DNA of 62,000 bases from Branchiostoma floridae (GCF_000003815.2 NC_049982.1:24745136-24807135); one strand, 5' to 3'; positions 1-10,759 are shown, counted from the stretch's first letter. Notes: generated by a model from the sequence alone, not told the origin. Program-made: numbers and translations.

Positions 1-1102
1 AACATAAACATATGGTACAATTTCTCTACACGCCGTTTTATCTTATCTGTCTCAGTCTGTCCGGCAAAGTAAAAAGAATAGACTGGACATATTTTTTGAA
101 CGTGTTCGCCTTTTTCTTAGGCATTTTGGCATCAACAAAACTGGTACCTGTGAACTTGCTAATAAGGCTACCTAAGAATGATCATGAATGTCTTATGTTA
201 CGGTCACATTTCCCAACCGGAAGTTACCGGAATAAAAAAAAAAATAAAGCTACATTTATGAAGGATAGACATCCAAATTAAAAAGTAAAGCTGTTTATGG
301 TCGTTTATCAGTTCACAAATTATGGCCACTACTTATTTTCTTTGCATTTTGTGTGTTTTAGGCCCTCTACATACTTTTTATTTGTTCACGAGAGCTGCCC
401 AATCGGACCCCGGGTTGGAACTGTTACCGTAAAACTACCCCCAGCTTGAGGAGCGAAAGTTGCCTGGTCGGTTCCCGTTTGGAAATGTGACCGTAACATT
501 ACCCATCTGCATAATTCATCTCAGTTCGGGTAACGATGTTAGCCAGACCATGGCCACATGGGGTCGGCGTCATTGTCTTGGTGATGTCGGAATTTCTTAG
601 TAATCGGTGACATCCCTAATTGATCTGAGCCGAAATGCCGCCGTGCTAATCAATGCCAAAAACATCCCTTTGTTTATTACCGACAGAACTCCGTATGTGG
701 CCCGGCCGCTGGCACGGCAAGGTGCCACGGTACCGCTAAAGCGGTCATTACAGCAGCGCATCTCGTGGCGTATGCATCGCAGACTTTTCGCTCTAAAATT
801 TCTCGAGTTTTCGCTTAAGTCTTTCCTCTAACCTTGTCGGACGATTTGAACACGCTTGTCCCTAGTTTCATCTTGCTGGCCAAGCCACCACGTATACGCC
901 CCGTCGGCGGAAACCGCTTGCCGTTCAGCGGAGCCAGCGCGCCAAGACCCCGTAAACGTCGGCCCGTCCCTGGAGCCAGTCAGCTAGGTCTCCGTCGGGT
1001 CATTCCTCGGTACCGGTCAATCACGTCCCCGTTCCGGTGTCTCCCTACAGAGCCCTTGCGAGGCCCTTAACATAGGACACAACTTTCGCGGTCTCAAGCC
1101 GG
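1..1102. other. No assignable gene; GC-rich stretch, possible retroelement remnant
   Basis: The first 540 bases are AT-rich and show nothing I can support. From about 540 to 1102 the base composition turns GC-rich and short open stretches of arginine- and proline-rich peptide appear. The stretch runs into an assembly gap, and the SGNH-like coding piece lies beyond it. It may be the decayed upstream part of the same mobile element, but no domain is recognisable. Confidence 0.3.
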
Positions 1103-1314
1103 NNNNNNNNNNNNNNNNNNNNNNNNNNNNNNNNNNNNNNNNNNNNNNNNNNNNNNNNNNNNNNNNNNNNNNNNNNNNNNNNNNNNNNNNNNNNNNNNNN
1201 NNNNNNNNNNNNNNNNNNNNNNNNNNNNNNNNNNNNNNNNNNNNNNNNNNNNNNNNNNNNNNNNNNNNNNNNNNNNNNNNNNNNNNNNNNNNNNNNNNNN
1301 NNNNNNNNNNNNNN
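1103..1314. other. Assembly gap (212 N)
   Basis: An unbroken run of N. Any reading frame drawn across it is meaningless. Confidence 0.99.
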
Positions 1315-1441
1315 AAACTTGTCCTTCTGATACTTCAACTACGAACATTGCCATTACCAGACACTGCTTTTGTATCCCGACAGAAGTCATTTGTTCGGCG
1401 TCGTACTATGACAGCCTCCGACGAGCAATTTGTCCTAATTT

Positions 1442-1882
1442 TTGGGTATCTATTACGTAGACATTCAGTTTCATGGCGTGCCGGGTTGCACCATCCCAAA
1501 ATATTACGCTAGTGTGCTTCCTATTCTGCAGCAAGCCAGTCCTCACATTGTGTACGTAGAGCTAGGGCACAACGATATATGTAGACGCCAATGGGCTCCA
1601 GAAACCATAGCTCGTGATTTAGTAGCTTTGGCACGCAAAATCTCTGAAATCCATTCAGTTCGACAGGCGATTCTAGTTGAACCAATCTGGCGATTGAAAT
1701 CCCCCTGTAACATGCCGGACTTCCACTCACGCATCCATGATTTCCGTACCGAGTTTCGCCCCCTCGTCGACGCTACCCCATCCGTTCACAGATGGTACCA
1801 CGCAAAGCTGTGGCAGAAAAACCCTAACTATTTCGTTTCTGAACGGTATTTTTCTGAGCCATTCTCTTCAAATTGTTCCTAA
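1442..1882 (+). pseudogene. SGNH-hydrolase-like fragment, probably from a retroelement
   Basis: An open frame of about 146 codons reads as an SGNH/GDSL-type esterase fold. FHGVPGCTI matches the segment after the first strand, and VELGHNDI matches the G-x-N-D block that supplies an oxyanion Asn. The GDS block with the nucleophile should lie upstream, but the frame opens directly after a stop at 1436 and the gap ends at 1314, so it is missing or frameshifted. The Asp-x-x-His block near the C-terminus is not clearly recognisable; VHRWYH is the nearest candidate. SGNH domains of this kind accompany several retroelements, including Ngaro/DIRS-like elements and some non-LTR ORF1 proteins. No intron or ATG start is visible, so I read it as a truncated mobile-element remnant rather than a host gene. 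Confidence 0.5.
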
Positions 1883-2354
1883 TTGAAGGCTTGTTTTGTT
1901 AACAATCGCCAGTTGGCTTCACATTTGGTGTATTTTTAGCCCCGGACAGAAATGTTCCAGTCAACATGACGACGACCTTGGACTGTTGGACTTCAAAAGA
2001 AACATGGACTGGTTCGACTGACATGGACTTGCAAAATGGAGACAAATGGCCGCATGCTGAGGATTCGAGTAACTAATCGCCTATGAGATTATGTATGAAT
2101 TTCTCCTCAGGTGAGTATGCCCGTTGTGCTGCTCTGGTTTAAGTCGACTTAGTTATTTTAGTTAAGTTAAGTGAAAGGTTATGTTGAACGGGAAGACAAC
2201 GACCTTAGTGATCTGACAGGAAATTTGTGGATTCTTGTGTCTGGCTCCCAGTCATTTGCTCTGCATACGTCCCCAGACTTGCGTCCTTGTCTAAAACTTC
2301 TGTGATGCCCACTCAACAGTCCTGTCATTTATGTTGTTATGGTTTATAACATTG

Positions 2355-2355
2355 C

Positions 2356-2405
<50 letters not shown>
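2355..2405. repeat. (GT)n microsatellite
   Basis: About 25 near-perfect GT units. It directly precedes the first copy of the local duplicated segment that starts GTTCTCCCTCGATCC. Confidence 0.95.
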
Positions 2406-2406
<1 letters not shown>

Positions 2407-3332
2407 CTCCCTCGATCCATTTACAGGCCGACCATACTTAACAAGAGCAATGATGACGATGTTCACTTGGACTCCACAACACCGCCACGCCACACACTGT
2501 GACTCTTTTTTCTTTATTTGTGATATCTCAACATCAGCTCCTACAACATATCTTTAATAGCTGTGACGAGCACCCAAATAAACGTGCAACGACGATGACA
2601 AAGTTATGGGTGACTTTGGAATAAACCATTAGTGTCAGTATCAGTATATTCGTATAGTATATAAAACGGGCGATGTCATTTTTGTGTTCTCTCTCGATCC
2701 CAACAGACTAACCATACAGGACAAGAGCAACAACGACGAGATGTTCCTGACACCCATACCTGTGTCCATCAGGACGAAACAGTTCCATCACAAAGTCAGT
2801 CGGGTCCTTCCACTGCAAGTCACTGAGACGAGCTGTATCGCTGGAGGAGCCGGAATAGACGTCTGTGCACCTTATAAAGTCGGGAAGGAGCTACACATCA
2901 CCCAGAACCGCACCGTCCACAGAAGGAAGACAACGAGAGGGCCTAAGAAATGCCAGAACAGTAGCAGATCTGGAGCAGCAAATCGATTGCACTGCCACAA
3001 CCACAGAAACCTAAAACTAGTTAGACAATTCACGGGCTGGTATTGGCTGATTTATACCATGAATATGTATATATAATGTGTATATATTATAATAGTGGAT
3101 TTTATATGTACAACAAAGAACCGTACATAATTTTCCCACAGCGACGACGGACCTAATCAAACCGGAGGTGTATGTACTAATGAAGAAAACCAACATAAGA
3201 ATATGCAGAAGTGGCCATCGATCGCTGGGAGGAGCTAGAAGATACATTTGTGCGGCTTGAAAATTCTGAACAGAGGGGAGCCACACAACATCCAGAACAG
3301 CGCCATCGACAGAAGGAGGGCAACATGAGGGA
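2404..3332 (+). repeat. Diverged local duplications of unknown origin
   Basis: Two related blocks occur twice. One is at 2404-2480 and 2688-2760, sharing TTCTC-C-TCGATCC, then CAAGAGCAA and GATGTTC. The other is at 2880-2941 and 3272-3332, sharing GGGA-GGAGC-ACAC, then CCAGAAC-GC and GACAGAAGGA. Spacing and order suggest an ancient tandem duplication of a unit of roughly 300-400 bases, the last copy cut by the gap. I see no convincing exon in it. Confidence 0.5.
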
Positions 3333-3432
3333 NNNNNNNNNNNNNNNNNNNNNNNNNNNNNNNNNNNNNNNNNNNNNNNNNNNNNNNNNNNNNNNNNNNN
3401 NNNNNNNNNNNNNNNNNNNNNNNNNNNNNNNN
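3333..3432. other. Assembly gap (100 N)
   Basis: Exactly 100 N, typical of a default-size scaffold join, so the true distance across it is unknown. It lies upstream of the reverse-transcriptase ORF. Confidence 0.99.
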
Positions 3433-3739
3433 CATCTTATTTTTCTACCACTCAAAATCAGGCTCTCTATGACTCCGAACGATAACCAATTGACAGCATT
3501 TCATTCTATATTGTAAAAAGCACAGGCTTATAAAAGACATAACGGCAAAAAGCTGGGACATATTGGTTGCCATTGCAAATTCATAAAGCATGCGAAACAT
3601 CGTAATAATCTATGTGTACGGCTTATGATATGCAAGGAGCGCAGTCACTTCCGGCTATGTGAAAAGACCGTTCCCTTAAATCATTGATCCTGAAAACAAA
3701 GAATGCCTCAACAAAGGAAGAATAACAGCTAGAATAGTC

Positions 3740-6002
3740 TTCAATGACCACTGTATGGACGACACCCCTGTGGTTTAGCCAAAAATCAATTCCCAAGGGA
3801 ATGCATTCGTGGAATTTTCAAAATTCTTTCAAAGCGATCGTAATACTGTAGAAAATGCCTCCGCCCCTGAGGCGTCGCCAAAAAGGCTAGCGGGGAAGAT
3901 ATGATAGTTAATGAGATGTTAAAAGGGGGAAAAATACTTTTACTGAGACCCCTCGCAAAGCTATTTAATAGCGTACTAGAAACAGGAACCTTCCCACAAT
4001 ACTGGTCGAGAAGCTATATTGTCCCAATACACAAGTCGGGAAGAAAAGATGATCCAAACAATTATCGGGGTATTGCCATCTCAAGCTGTCTCGGAAAATT
4101 ATTCAGCTCGATCCTTAACAAAAGATTGTCAACTTTTATGGAAGAAAACGAAATATTAAAACCTAACCAAACAGGATTCAGAAAAAAATACAGAACAGCA
4201 GATAATATATTTATATTGAAAACCCTAATCTCTAAATACACACAGTCCGGTAAACGACTCTTTGCTTGTTTTGTTGATCTATCGAAGGCTTTCGATTCCG
4301 TTTGGCATCATGGTCTTCTATTCAAACTTCTCTCAAAAGGCATTTCTGGCAAATTCTTCGATATCATGAATAGTTTATACAATCAATCAGAAGCTTGTGT
4401 AAAGACCAAGATAGGCTTGAGTGAAACTTTCCCCATAGAAATCGGCGTGAGACAGGGCTGTGTATTAAGCCCCTCGTTATTTAATCTGTACATTAGCGAT
4501 TTAGTAAATGATCTCAATACAGGAGACCTGGATGCTCCTATTCTCCATTCATCTCAAGTATCGAGTTTATTTTATGCCGATGACGTTGTTATCTTATCAT
4601 CAAGTCAACGTGGCCTACAGAATGCAATCAATATTCTCGGTCTATACTGCAGCAAGTGGAAACTAACAGTAAACCTCAAGAAAACAAAAATTATCATTTT
4701 TAATAGAAAAGGAGAAATATTGTCAAACTTTAAATTCTATTTATTAGACAAAGACCTAGATGTAGTCTCCTCATATTGTTATTTAGGCGTGGTATTCACA
4801 GCGGGATGTAACTTCAGCACAGCCATGAAAACCCTCCAAAAGAAGGCGCTAAGAGCGATGTTTAGCATTAGAACAACTCTGGGCGAAAATAATCCCTCAG
4901 TATCACTGCAATGTAAGTTATTTGATGCATGTATTGTACCTATATTGTTGTATGGTGCAGAAGTGTGGGGCAATGCTGGTTTAAATGATAATTCCCCACT
5001 AGAGCAAGCACATTTGAAATTCTGTAAAGCTATCATTGGAGTAAGAAGAAATGCTAGTAACCTCGCCACAAGAGCGGAACTTGGCAGGTTTCCTTTGCGG
5101 ATCGAGGCTTGCAGCAGGCTCTACTCTTATTATAGCAGGTTAACTAGAGAAGTACCAACAAATAGTTTACAATATCAAGCACTCCTTGTACAACAAGATC
5201 TACACCGACGTAAGGTACCATGTTGGCTTTCAAATGTAAGTAAGATTCTCGAGGAGTCTGGTTATGGGTACCTACTGTTGAACCAAGACTATAATATACC
5301 ATCAGCTCAGTCGCAAGTGAAACAAAGATTGAAAGACATATTTCTACAGACTTTCTATTCCGAACTCAACTCTAATGGAAAAAAGGAAAATCAAGGAAAC
5401 AAACTAAGAACGTACAGGAAGTTCAAAGACACCTACGAAAGAGAACAGTACCTAAATATACATAATTTCAGCCATCGCCGAGCCATGGCTAAATTAAGAA
5501 TTAGTGATCACCCTTTACAAATAGAAGTAGGAAGATACAACCGGACTCCTCCGAGTGATAGAATCTGTACACTTTGTAACGCCAAAGATATTGAAAATGA
5601 AGTTCATTTTGTATTGGAATGTGAGTTATATAGTGATATACGTAATTCTTTTATTAATGCCCTGAATTTTGATACACGAGCTAAACAGTTAGTAAAAGAT
5701 GAGCTTTTTGTATACATAATGAAATCATCTGACAACATTGTACTGCAAAAACTCTGTGAATTCATATACACTTGTTTCAAGAAGAGAAAAGAGACATGTA
5801 AATTGTAGAATAGTATAGCATTACATATTTGACTATTTTGTAAACGATAGATGTACTTATAGTGTAGCATAGCCATAGTTGTTCTGTCTCTCCCACTGCC
5901 ACTGTAAAGACTCTTTACAGCAAAGTTTTATGTAACTACTGCATTTAGCCCATATGGGCAAGGTCATGCAAATAAAGATCATTGTCATTGTCATTGTCAT
6001 TA
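3740..6002 (+). mobile_element. 5'-truncated non-LTR retrotransposon with (ATTGTC)n tail
   Basis: The element consists of a frameshifted stub (about 3790-3900, readable as EFSKFFQSDRNTVENASAPE in another frame), the reverse-transcriptase ORF, a 3' UTR and a short tail of ATTGTC units at about 5976-6002 just after AATAAAGATC. Simple hexamer tails and lack of LTRs are typical of non-LTR elements of the Jockey/CR1/L2 groups. No endonuclease domain is present upstream, so this copy is 5'-truncated or interrupted by the gap. The block TTTAGCCCATATGGGC before the polyadenylation-like signal recurs in the fragment near 19.7 kb. Confidence 0.85.
3901..5808 (+). CDS. Non-LTR retrotransposon reverse transcriptase (EN domain missing)
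   Basis: This is a 635-codon uninterrupted frame encoding an RNA-directed DNA polymerase that would copy the element's RNA into a nicked target. Visible motifs, numbered from the ATG at 3901, are PIHKSGRKDDPNNYRGIAI (fingers), FVDLSKAFDSVW with catalytic Asp126, GVRQGCVLSPSLFNLYISDL, and FYADDV with Asp227 and Asp228. The thumb follows, and near the C-terminus is a zinc-knuckle-like C556-x2-C559-x9-H569-x4-C574. The absence of internal stops suggests a recent insertion. The apurinic-type endonuclease normally in front is absent, and the preceding sequence is in another frame, so the copy is probably immobile. The ATG at 3901 is simply the first in frame; the native protein began further upstream. 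The exact clade cannot be settled by eye. Confidence 0.9.
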   Translation: MIVNEMLKGGKILLLRPLAKLFNSVLETGTFPQYWSRSYIVPIHKSGRKDDPNNYRGIAISSCLGKLFSSILNKRLSTFMEENEILKPNQTGFRKKYRTADNIFILKTLISKYTQSGKRLFACFVDLSKAFDSVWHHGLLFKLLSKGISGKFFDIMNSLYNQSEACVKTKIGLSETFPIEIGVRQGCVLSPSLFNLYISDLVNDLNTGDLDAPILHSSQVSSLFYADDVVILSSSQRGLQNAINILGLYCSKWKLTVNLKKTKIIIFNRKGEILSNFKFYLLDKDLDVVSSYCYLGVVFTAGCNFSTAMKTLQKKALRAMFSIRTTLGENNPSVSLQCKLFDACIVPILLYGAEVWGNAGLNDNSPLEQAHLKFCKAIIGVRRNASNLATRAELGRFPLRIEACSRLYSYYSRLTREVPTNSLQYQALLVQQDLHRRKVPCWLSNVSKILEESGYGYLLLNQDYNIPSAQSQVKQRLKDIFLQTFYSELNSNGKKENQGNKLRTYRKFKDTYEREQYLNIHNFSHRRAMAKLRISDHPLQIEVGRYNRTPPSDRICTLCNAKDIENEVHFVLECELYSDIRNSFINALNFDTRAKQLVKDELFVYIMKSSDNIVLQKLCEFIYTCFKKRKETCKL

Positions 6003-6676
6003 CAGGCATAGCCTAGTAGGTAAGAAGATTGCAAAATAAACTGACGACTTTTCATAAACAAAATGGCGGCGAGGAGAAATGTCACGGAAGAGGGAGCTCT
6101 CTTGTAGATAGGCTTTTGTTTCTTTTTTGAGTAGCCTATTTCATCATAGTGATGTTTCGCTGTAAGCTGAGGATCACCGTAAGTTAATGAAAGTATAAAT
6201 ATGCCTCTTCTGTTGGGAAAACCGCGAATTTGAGGACAAAGTACGATACAGAGTGGCACGGACGAGGATTCGACAAGACCCCCCTCCCACCTAGAGATGT
6301 ACATGTGAGTTAAATTCCTTTGATCGTCTCATAAGAGCAGCCGTATAGAATATTATACAAGGTCAATGGGAACTGAAGTCAAATGTAGAAACACTTGTAG
6401 TTACTGTAAACAAATCGCTAGAGCAATTGTGTCAAAGAAGAGTTGAAACTTTGGTAACACGGTGCAAAAGGCTCGCAGCAGAAAGGAACAACAACAAACA
6501 TGGCGTCATGGACTAAAACATAGTAATTTGTTGACAAATGAAACACGCTAGAATGTGTATTGCCCAATACTTACACCCAGTTTAGTATGCAGTTAGACAT
6601 AACTTCAACCTTTTTAAAGAAAAATAAACGATAACGTCAACTGTTTTTAGAACAAACTTTGTAAAAAAAGTTCTTA
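6003..6676. other. Intergenic, nothing recognised
   Basis: This is the spacer between the retrotransposon tail and the last exon of gene A. I find no exon here resembling exons 4 or 5 of gene B, although this is where homologous exons of gene A would lie. Confidence 0.5.
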
Positions 6677-6865
6677 TCAAAATGGAGTTACCAGTCTCTT
6701 TGCGATGTCTCCGTAAGTATCCATGGCCTCTACCTGTTGGTACAGTTTGCGGTAGACAGCCCGTGGTACGGCTTTCCCGTCTCTTCTCAAGTGTCGTCTG
6801 ATCTCCTCCATGACGTTTTTGAAGACCCTCAGCTCTGTTAGCAGTAGCTGCATACGTTCTACGGG
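6677..6865 (-). CDS. Gene A last exon, amphipathic helical
   Basis: The acceptor is AAATAAAG/CCC, phase 0. It reads PVERMQLLLTELRVFKNVME and on through further charged helical sequence to VTPF and TGA. A possible donor (CTG/GTAACT) sits four codons before the stop, where gene B continues into further exons. Because no later exon is seen, I take the read-through stop as the end. The heptad-like spacing of Leu/Val/Met suggests amphipathic helices. Confidence 0.65.
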   Translation of the reverse strand, partial: PVERMQLLLTELRVFKNVMEEIRRHLRRDGKAVPRAVYRKLYQQVEAMDTYGDIAKRLVTPF

Positions 6866-7661
6866 CTTTATTTGGAAGGAAGGAGGGAAGGATAGAAAGT
6901 TAGGGATGGAGGGTATGAAGAATGGAAGGATGGAATAAAGGAAGGAAGGAGACAGATAAATGGAGAATGTGAAAGTGAAATTTGCTTTTGAGTGAAATAT
7001 ACTATACTCAGCATCTGTTGTGTTATTTTTTTTGCATTAACATATAACTGTAAAAATGTGAACTTAATGGATAAATTAGATTATCATTTTCTTGTACCTC
7101 GGTGTTTTTGATGATGTCCTTGCTGTACAGCAGTTTGGAGTCTCTCACATTTCCAGGTGTCAGGGTCACATTGTTCTAGTAAACATATAAACATAAACAG
7201 GAAATACTTGCAATTATGTTGCCAAAAATGTTAGCGATTGTGATTCGACACGTTTCAACTTCCCCATCGTTTCGCCAAAAAGATATTACACAGCTTGCAT
7301 TCATTACGTTAGCCCTTATGAAACAGTAAAAGGGACAACAGTTATGCTTCTGTCAATACGTATCCCCAACAATCAGGAATGCATAGCAAGGCAGCAGCGC
7401 CATCTTGCGAAATAGATAAAGATTGCATAAGAATAACTGACAGCGGGCACTTACATATAGGCGAACTATGGCCCTCTGTCGTCTCGCCATGAGTTCTAAA
7501 GGTCCGCGGGTCCTGTTGACAAGCTTGCAGGTGACGTATGCAGGGTTTTTCTTCATCGTTTTACGCGGTCTTTTTCTGGCTTCAACTGTTGCGGAGCTCA
7601 AGGCTATAGTAACCACACACACTAGCACAAGTAGACTCTTTTGTGCTGAAGGTATGAACTT
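6677..7661 (-). CDS. Gene A: small secreted basic protein, paralogue of gene B (exons 7661-7455, 7175-7098, 6865-6677)
   Basis: Three joined exons give 157 residues; the start codon must lie in an unseen upstream exon. The order is a signal-peptide core (SLLVLVCVVTIALSSATVEA), a basic stretch (RKRPRKTMKK), the NPAYVTCKLVNRTRGPL motif, a short linker exon and a helix-rich C-terminal exon ending in a stop. Two sequons (NRT, NVT) fit a secreted glycoprotein. The introns are GT-AG and phase 0. Homology with gene B is visible in exon 1 (NPA-x3-CK-x5-R-x-PL, identical spacing to the exon end), exon 2 (RDSKLLYSKD against KDSLLINKDD) and the start of exon 3. Gene B has two further exons that are not found here. 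Function is unknown; a cytokine-like or other secreted signalling role is only a guess. Only one Cys is left after the signal peptide. Confidence 0.72.
6870..6960. repeat. GGAA/GGAAG-rich low-complexity tract
   Basis: Imperfect GGAAGGAAGGAGGG-type units lie directly upstream of the last exon of gene A (on the minus strand), so the intron end there is pyrimidine-rich. Confidence 0.8.
7098..7175 (-). CDS. Gene A exon 2 (26 codons)
   Basis: The acceptor is TTTACTAG/AAC and the donor ACCGAG/GTACAAG, phase 0 on both sides. It encodes NNVTLTPGNVRDSKLLYSKD plus six more residues. The second half lines up with gene B exon 2, including the acidic residue at the exon end. Confidence 0.72.
7455..7661 (-). 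CDS. Gene A exon with signal peptide and NPA-CK motif
   Basis: 69 codons, phase 0 at both ends. On the minus strand the acceptor reads CTGTTGCAG and the donor is TAT/GTAAGT. The frame has no ATG before the hydrophobic core; the first upstream in-frame triplets run into a TGA, so translation must start in an earlier exon. The hydrophobic run occupies about residues 9-28 and is followed by RKRPRK. Confidence 0.75.
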
Positions 7662-7802
7662 CTGCAACAGTATATAGTCACAATTTAAGTGGAGGTGATC
7701 TCAAAGTAAACCTCTTACGTTCACCGAAGAGCTACATTTCCTCTAGTCGTGACAGAGGAGACTGATTGTATGTACAGTGTTTACAGGTTCATTGTACGGG
7801 GA

Positions 7803-7985
7803 AATATTTATTTATTTATTTATTTATAATCCTAGCTCTCTCTGACAAGCACAATGAACAGTGGAACATGGCTAAAGACTGCAACCATTTCCAATAGCGT
7901 GCATGCCGGGTTAGCGACACGGCCGGAACTAGAACTCACGGCTTTTTAGGCCAGAGGCAGGTCCAAGTTTCAAACAACGGTTTAT
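7803..7985 (-). mobile_element. SINE-like fragment with tRNA B-box-like head and (AAAT)n tail
   Basis: On the minus strand, a B-box-like GAGTTCTAGTTCCGGCCGTG is followed by a body and ends in AAATAAATAAATAAATA. That order (tRNA-like promoter, unrelated body, short simple tail) is a SINE layout. The A-box portion is missing. It could also be the 3' end of a LINE partner. Confidence 0.45.
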
Positions 7986-7989
7986 TCAA

Positions 7990-8880
7990 CGGTTCAAAAC
8001 AGCCCATATAAAGGGTATGCAAAGTGAAACAAATTCGTTAGGGGGCGCTTCGTGAAAATTGACTTCATTTACGTGTTTTAATTTCAATTTCGAGAAAGAG
8101 CGGCTTTTATCCTCGCGGCATGTAAATTGCTATCCATATACAGAGATGATTCCAACCGTAAAAACAGAAAAACAAAGTAAGAGAAAGAAAGAAAAAAACA
8201 GAAGCTACTCATAACGCTAGTTCACCTTTATCCACGTGGTAACCTATATCCGTTAAAAAAAACACAGCATTCGGGAATATCAGTAGACGGACGTTGGTTT
8301 GGAATTACAATATTTTCTACAGTTAACAATATAATGGCACTAGTCTTCTAATATTGCACTTTGAAACCACTATCCGCCAAATAAAGGTGAAGTCGCTTAA
8401 CCCCAAATAATATCCTCGTATAATTAATCTTCTCACCTTGAAAAGCATCGTGCTCAACTTTGATGCTTCTTTTTGAAGAAGTCTGTACCACCTCCGTCTG
8501 AATGACAGGTTTTAAACCCCATTCGGTCGCTTTATACAAGAACGTTGTGTATTTTTAAAACCTAACGTGTAACAAGCAATCTTCTAAATCTGTTTGAGAC
8601 AAAAATCGGGAAAATTTCACAAAACCTCTAAGCGGATACAAACCATTGAAGTCACTTTTACATTCTCCTGGTGTATTTTCCCTTTCCAATAAACTTCGTA
8701 GAAATAGTTTATGGTAGAAACAAAAAATAAAAAATAAAGGGGACCATTTTATACATATTTTCCATTACAATGCCTCTGTGAGTCAGTTTTGCATTCATTT
8801 CACAGTGCTGCAAGTGAATAGGGAACCATGTTTACTCGATTTGGGACAAAGAGACGTAACGGAAGGTTAATAATTTCCTC
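7990..8880. other. AT-rich spacer, nothing recognised
   Basis: No exon or repeat boundary could be supported here. Confidence 0.5.
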
Positions 8881-8884
8881 TCCC

Positions 8885-9915
8885 CGTCGTAGTTTCTATT
8901 TTTTACTAAACAAGTAACTAGAAACAAAAACTTCCACCCATAGTGGCAATGCCTAGTTATTTTTTTTTTTTGAAATTTCCTTTTCCTGTATGGAGTCACA
9001 GCCACTATAATAGTCCACTGTATTTACCTGTAGGTAGCCAAGGCTTTCTCTATGTATGTTAATAAATCTTTATTATAAAGTGTTGCGTAATTCGTAAAGA
9101 TGCTAACTTCGTTTTCCCAGTATTTGTGTAAAATCTATAATCGCCTCTGCTCTGCGTATAAAGTTTCTATCTTTAGTAAACACGTAACTAGAAACAAAGA
9201 CTTCCATCCATATATAGGTAACGCTTAGTTCTTTTTAAAATCTTATTTTCTCTATGGAGTCATAGCTACTTTAAAGGCCACGGTGTTTACCATTAGGTAT
9301 AGCCAACGCTTTCTCTACGTATGTCAATCAATATTGTATTATTAATTGTTGCGTAATTCTTTTAAAGATGTTAACTTCGTCTTCTCAATATTTATGTAAA
9401 ATCTATAATCGCCTCTCCTTTGCGTAATTTCTATCTTTAGTAAACGCGTAGCTAGAAACAAAGACTTCCATCCGTATAGGTAATGCTTAGTTCTTTGTTT
9501 TCAAATCTTATTTCCTGTATGGAGTCATAGCCACTTAAATAATCCACTGTGTTTACCTGTAGGTAGCCAACGCTTTCTCTAAGTATGTTAATCAGATTTT
9601 GTAATATGAATTGTTGCATAATTCTTTAAAATGTTAACTTCGTCTTCTCAGTATTTGTGTAAAATCTATAATTGCCTCCCCCCAGCGTAAACAAGTAGCT
9701 AGAAACAAAGACTTCCATACATACATAGGTAATGCTCAGTTCTTTGTTTTTAATTTTACTTTCCTGTATGGAGTCATAGCCACTTTAATATTCCACTGTG
9801 TTTACCTGTAGGTAGCCGATGCAATCGCTAAGTGCGTGAATCGATACTGTGTTATTAAGTCTTGCTTGATTTTCAAAGGCAACTTCGTCTTCTCAATATT
9901 TGTGTGCTACCAAAT
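8885..9915 (+). repeat. Tandem satellite, four copies of about 250-270 bp
   Basis: Each unit contains TAGAAACAAAGACTTCCA, then TGTATGGAGTCATAGCCACT, then TTTACCTGTAGGTAGCCAA, and ends near GTGTAAAATCTATAATCGCC. The GAAACAAA landmark falls at about 8921, 9191, 9455 and 9702, giving periods of 270, 264 and 247. The copies differ by point changes and small deletions. No coding potential is seen. Confidence 0.85.
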
Positions 9916-10204
9916 TCGTCAAAGACTCACATGCAGTTTCACACGAATCTAGAATGATCCCAATCTTGAATAAATCCATTGACTTCATAATGACTTATTG
10001 GTTACCGCTGACCTAACTATCTTTTGAGACGATGTAATATTAATGTGTTGACCTACATTAAGTTCAACTGACGTCAATTTATCGTATATACCTGACACCA
10101 TGCCTGCTTATAAAAACAACGTGTCTTTGATCATTACAGCGATGTCACGAAGCTTTAGTCAAAAATCAGTTCCCTTAATCTCAATGCCTGTTAACTGAAA
10201 CGCT

Positions 10205-10567
10205 TCAAACAGTTGATGCCATCTTGGTGGAAGAGCTCACTAATTTGTTTTTGCACTCGCGCGGCATTGCTTTTTGAAAAATTTCAGCTCCAGTTGCGGT
10301 GTTGAATAGCGTAATGGTTACAGTTTTACCACAAACGTTCAACATCCCACCCACCCCTGTTTTACCATTCGGAAGAGCAAACTTCCTCACTACAATCATT
10401 CTTGCGGAAATAAGTACGTAGTGTCTGTTTAGGGACGTCCCTCGTGTTTGAGGAGATCCACATTTTGTGCACGTTAAAGAACTTTTTATAACCACATTCA
10501 TCGAAAAGAGTAGGGGACTTCCCCAGTGTGAGTGGATCAATTCAGCTTGACAAGAGATGTAAAACAA
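10205..10567 (-). other. Unassigned open frame, possible exon or transposon remnant
   Basis: The minus strand is open for 120 codons. It contains CTKCGSPQTRGTSLNRHYVL and then KFALPNGKTGVGG, VCGKTVTITLFNTATGAEIF and a stop. Codon choice looks coding-like rather than random, and the CxxC pair could be a zinc ribbon. No splice sites or family can be assigned. It lies between genes A and B on the same strand but does not resemble any of their exons. Confidence 0.3.
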
Positions 10568-10576
10568 TATAAAAAA

Positions 10577-10615
10577 ATACTTTTGATTTATCTATTTATT
10601 TATTTATTTCAATAT
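10577..10615. repeat. TTTA-rich simple repeat
   Basis: The run TTTATCTATTTATTTATTTA lies next to the preceding open frame and could be a retroelement tail on the minus strand. Confidence 0.6.
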
Positions 10616-10759
10616 ATAATATACAAACACAAAAACAAGTTTTCATACTTGATGCCATGCACAAATGTTAATGTAAAGGACGACGTGTGTAATTATGTCG
10701 CGAAAAAAGAAGATATCAGAACTTATATGTGCGGTAGTAAATTTTTACAGTGTTAAGTA

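Noticed and set aside
1045-1390. Minus-strand frames spanning the first gap
   Set aside because: Most of the peptide is N; likewise at 3177-3516 and 44649-45000.
7662-7667. Start codon of gene A at TTG 7667
   Set aside because: The six bases before 7661 read as a splice acceptor (TTGCAG); a non-ATG start is not needed if an upstream exon supplies the ATG.
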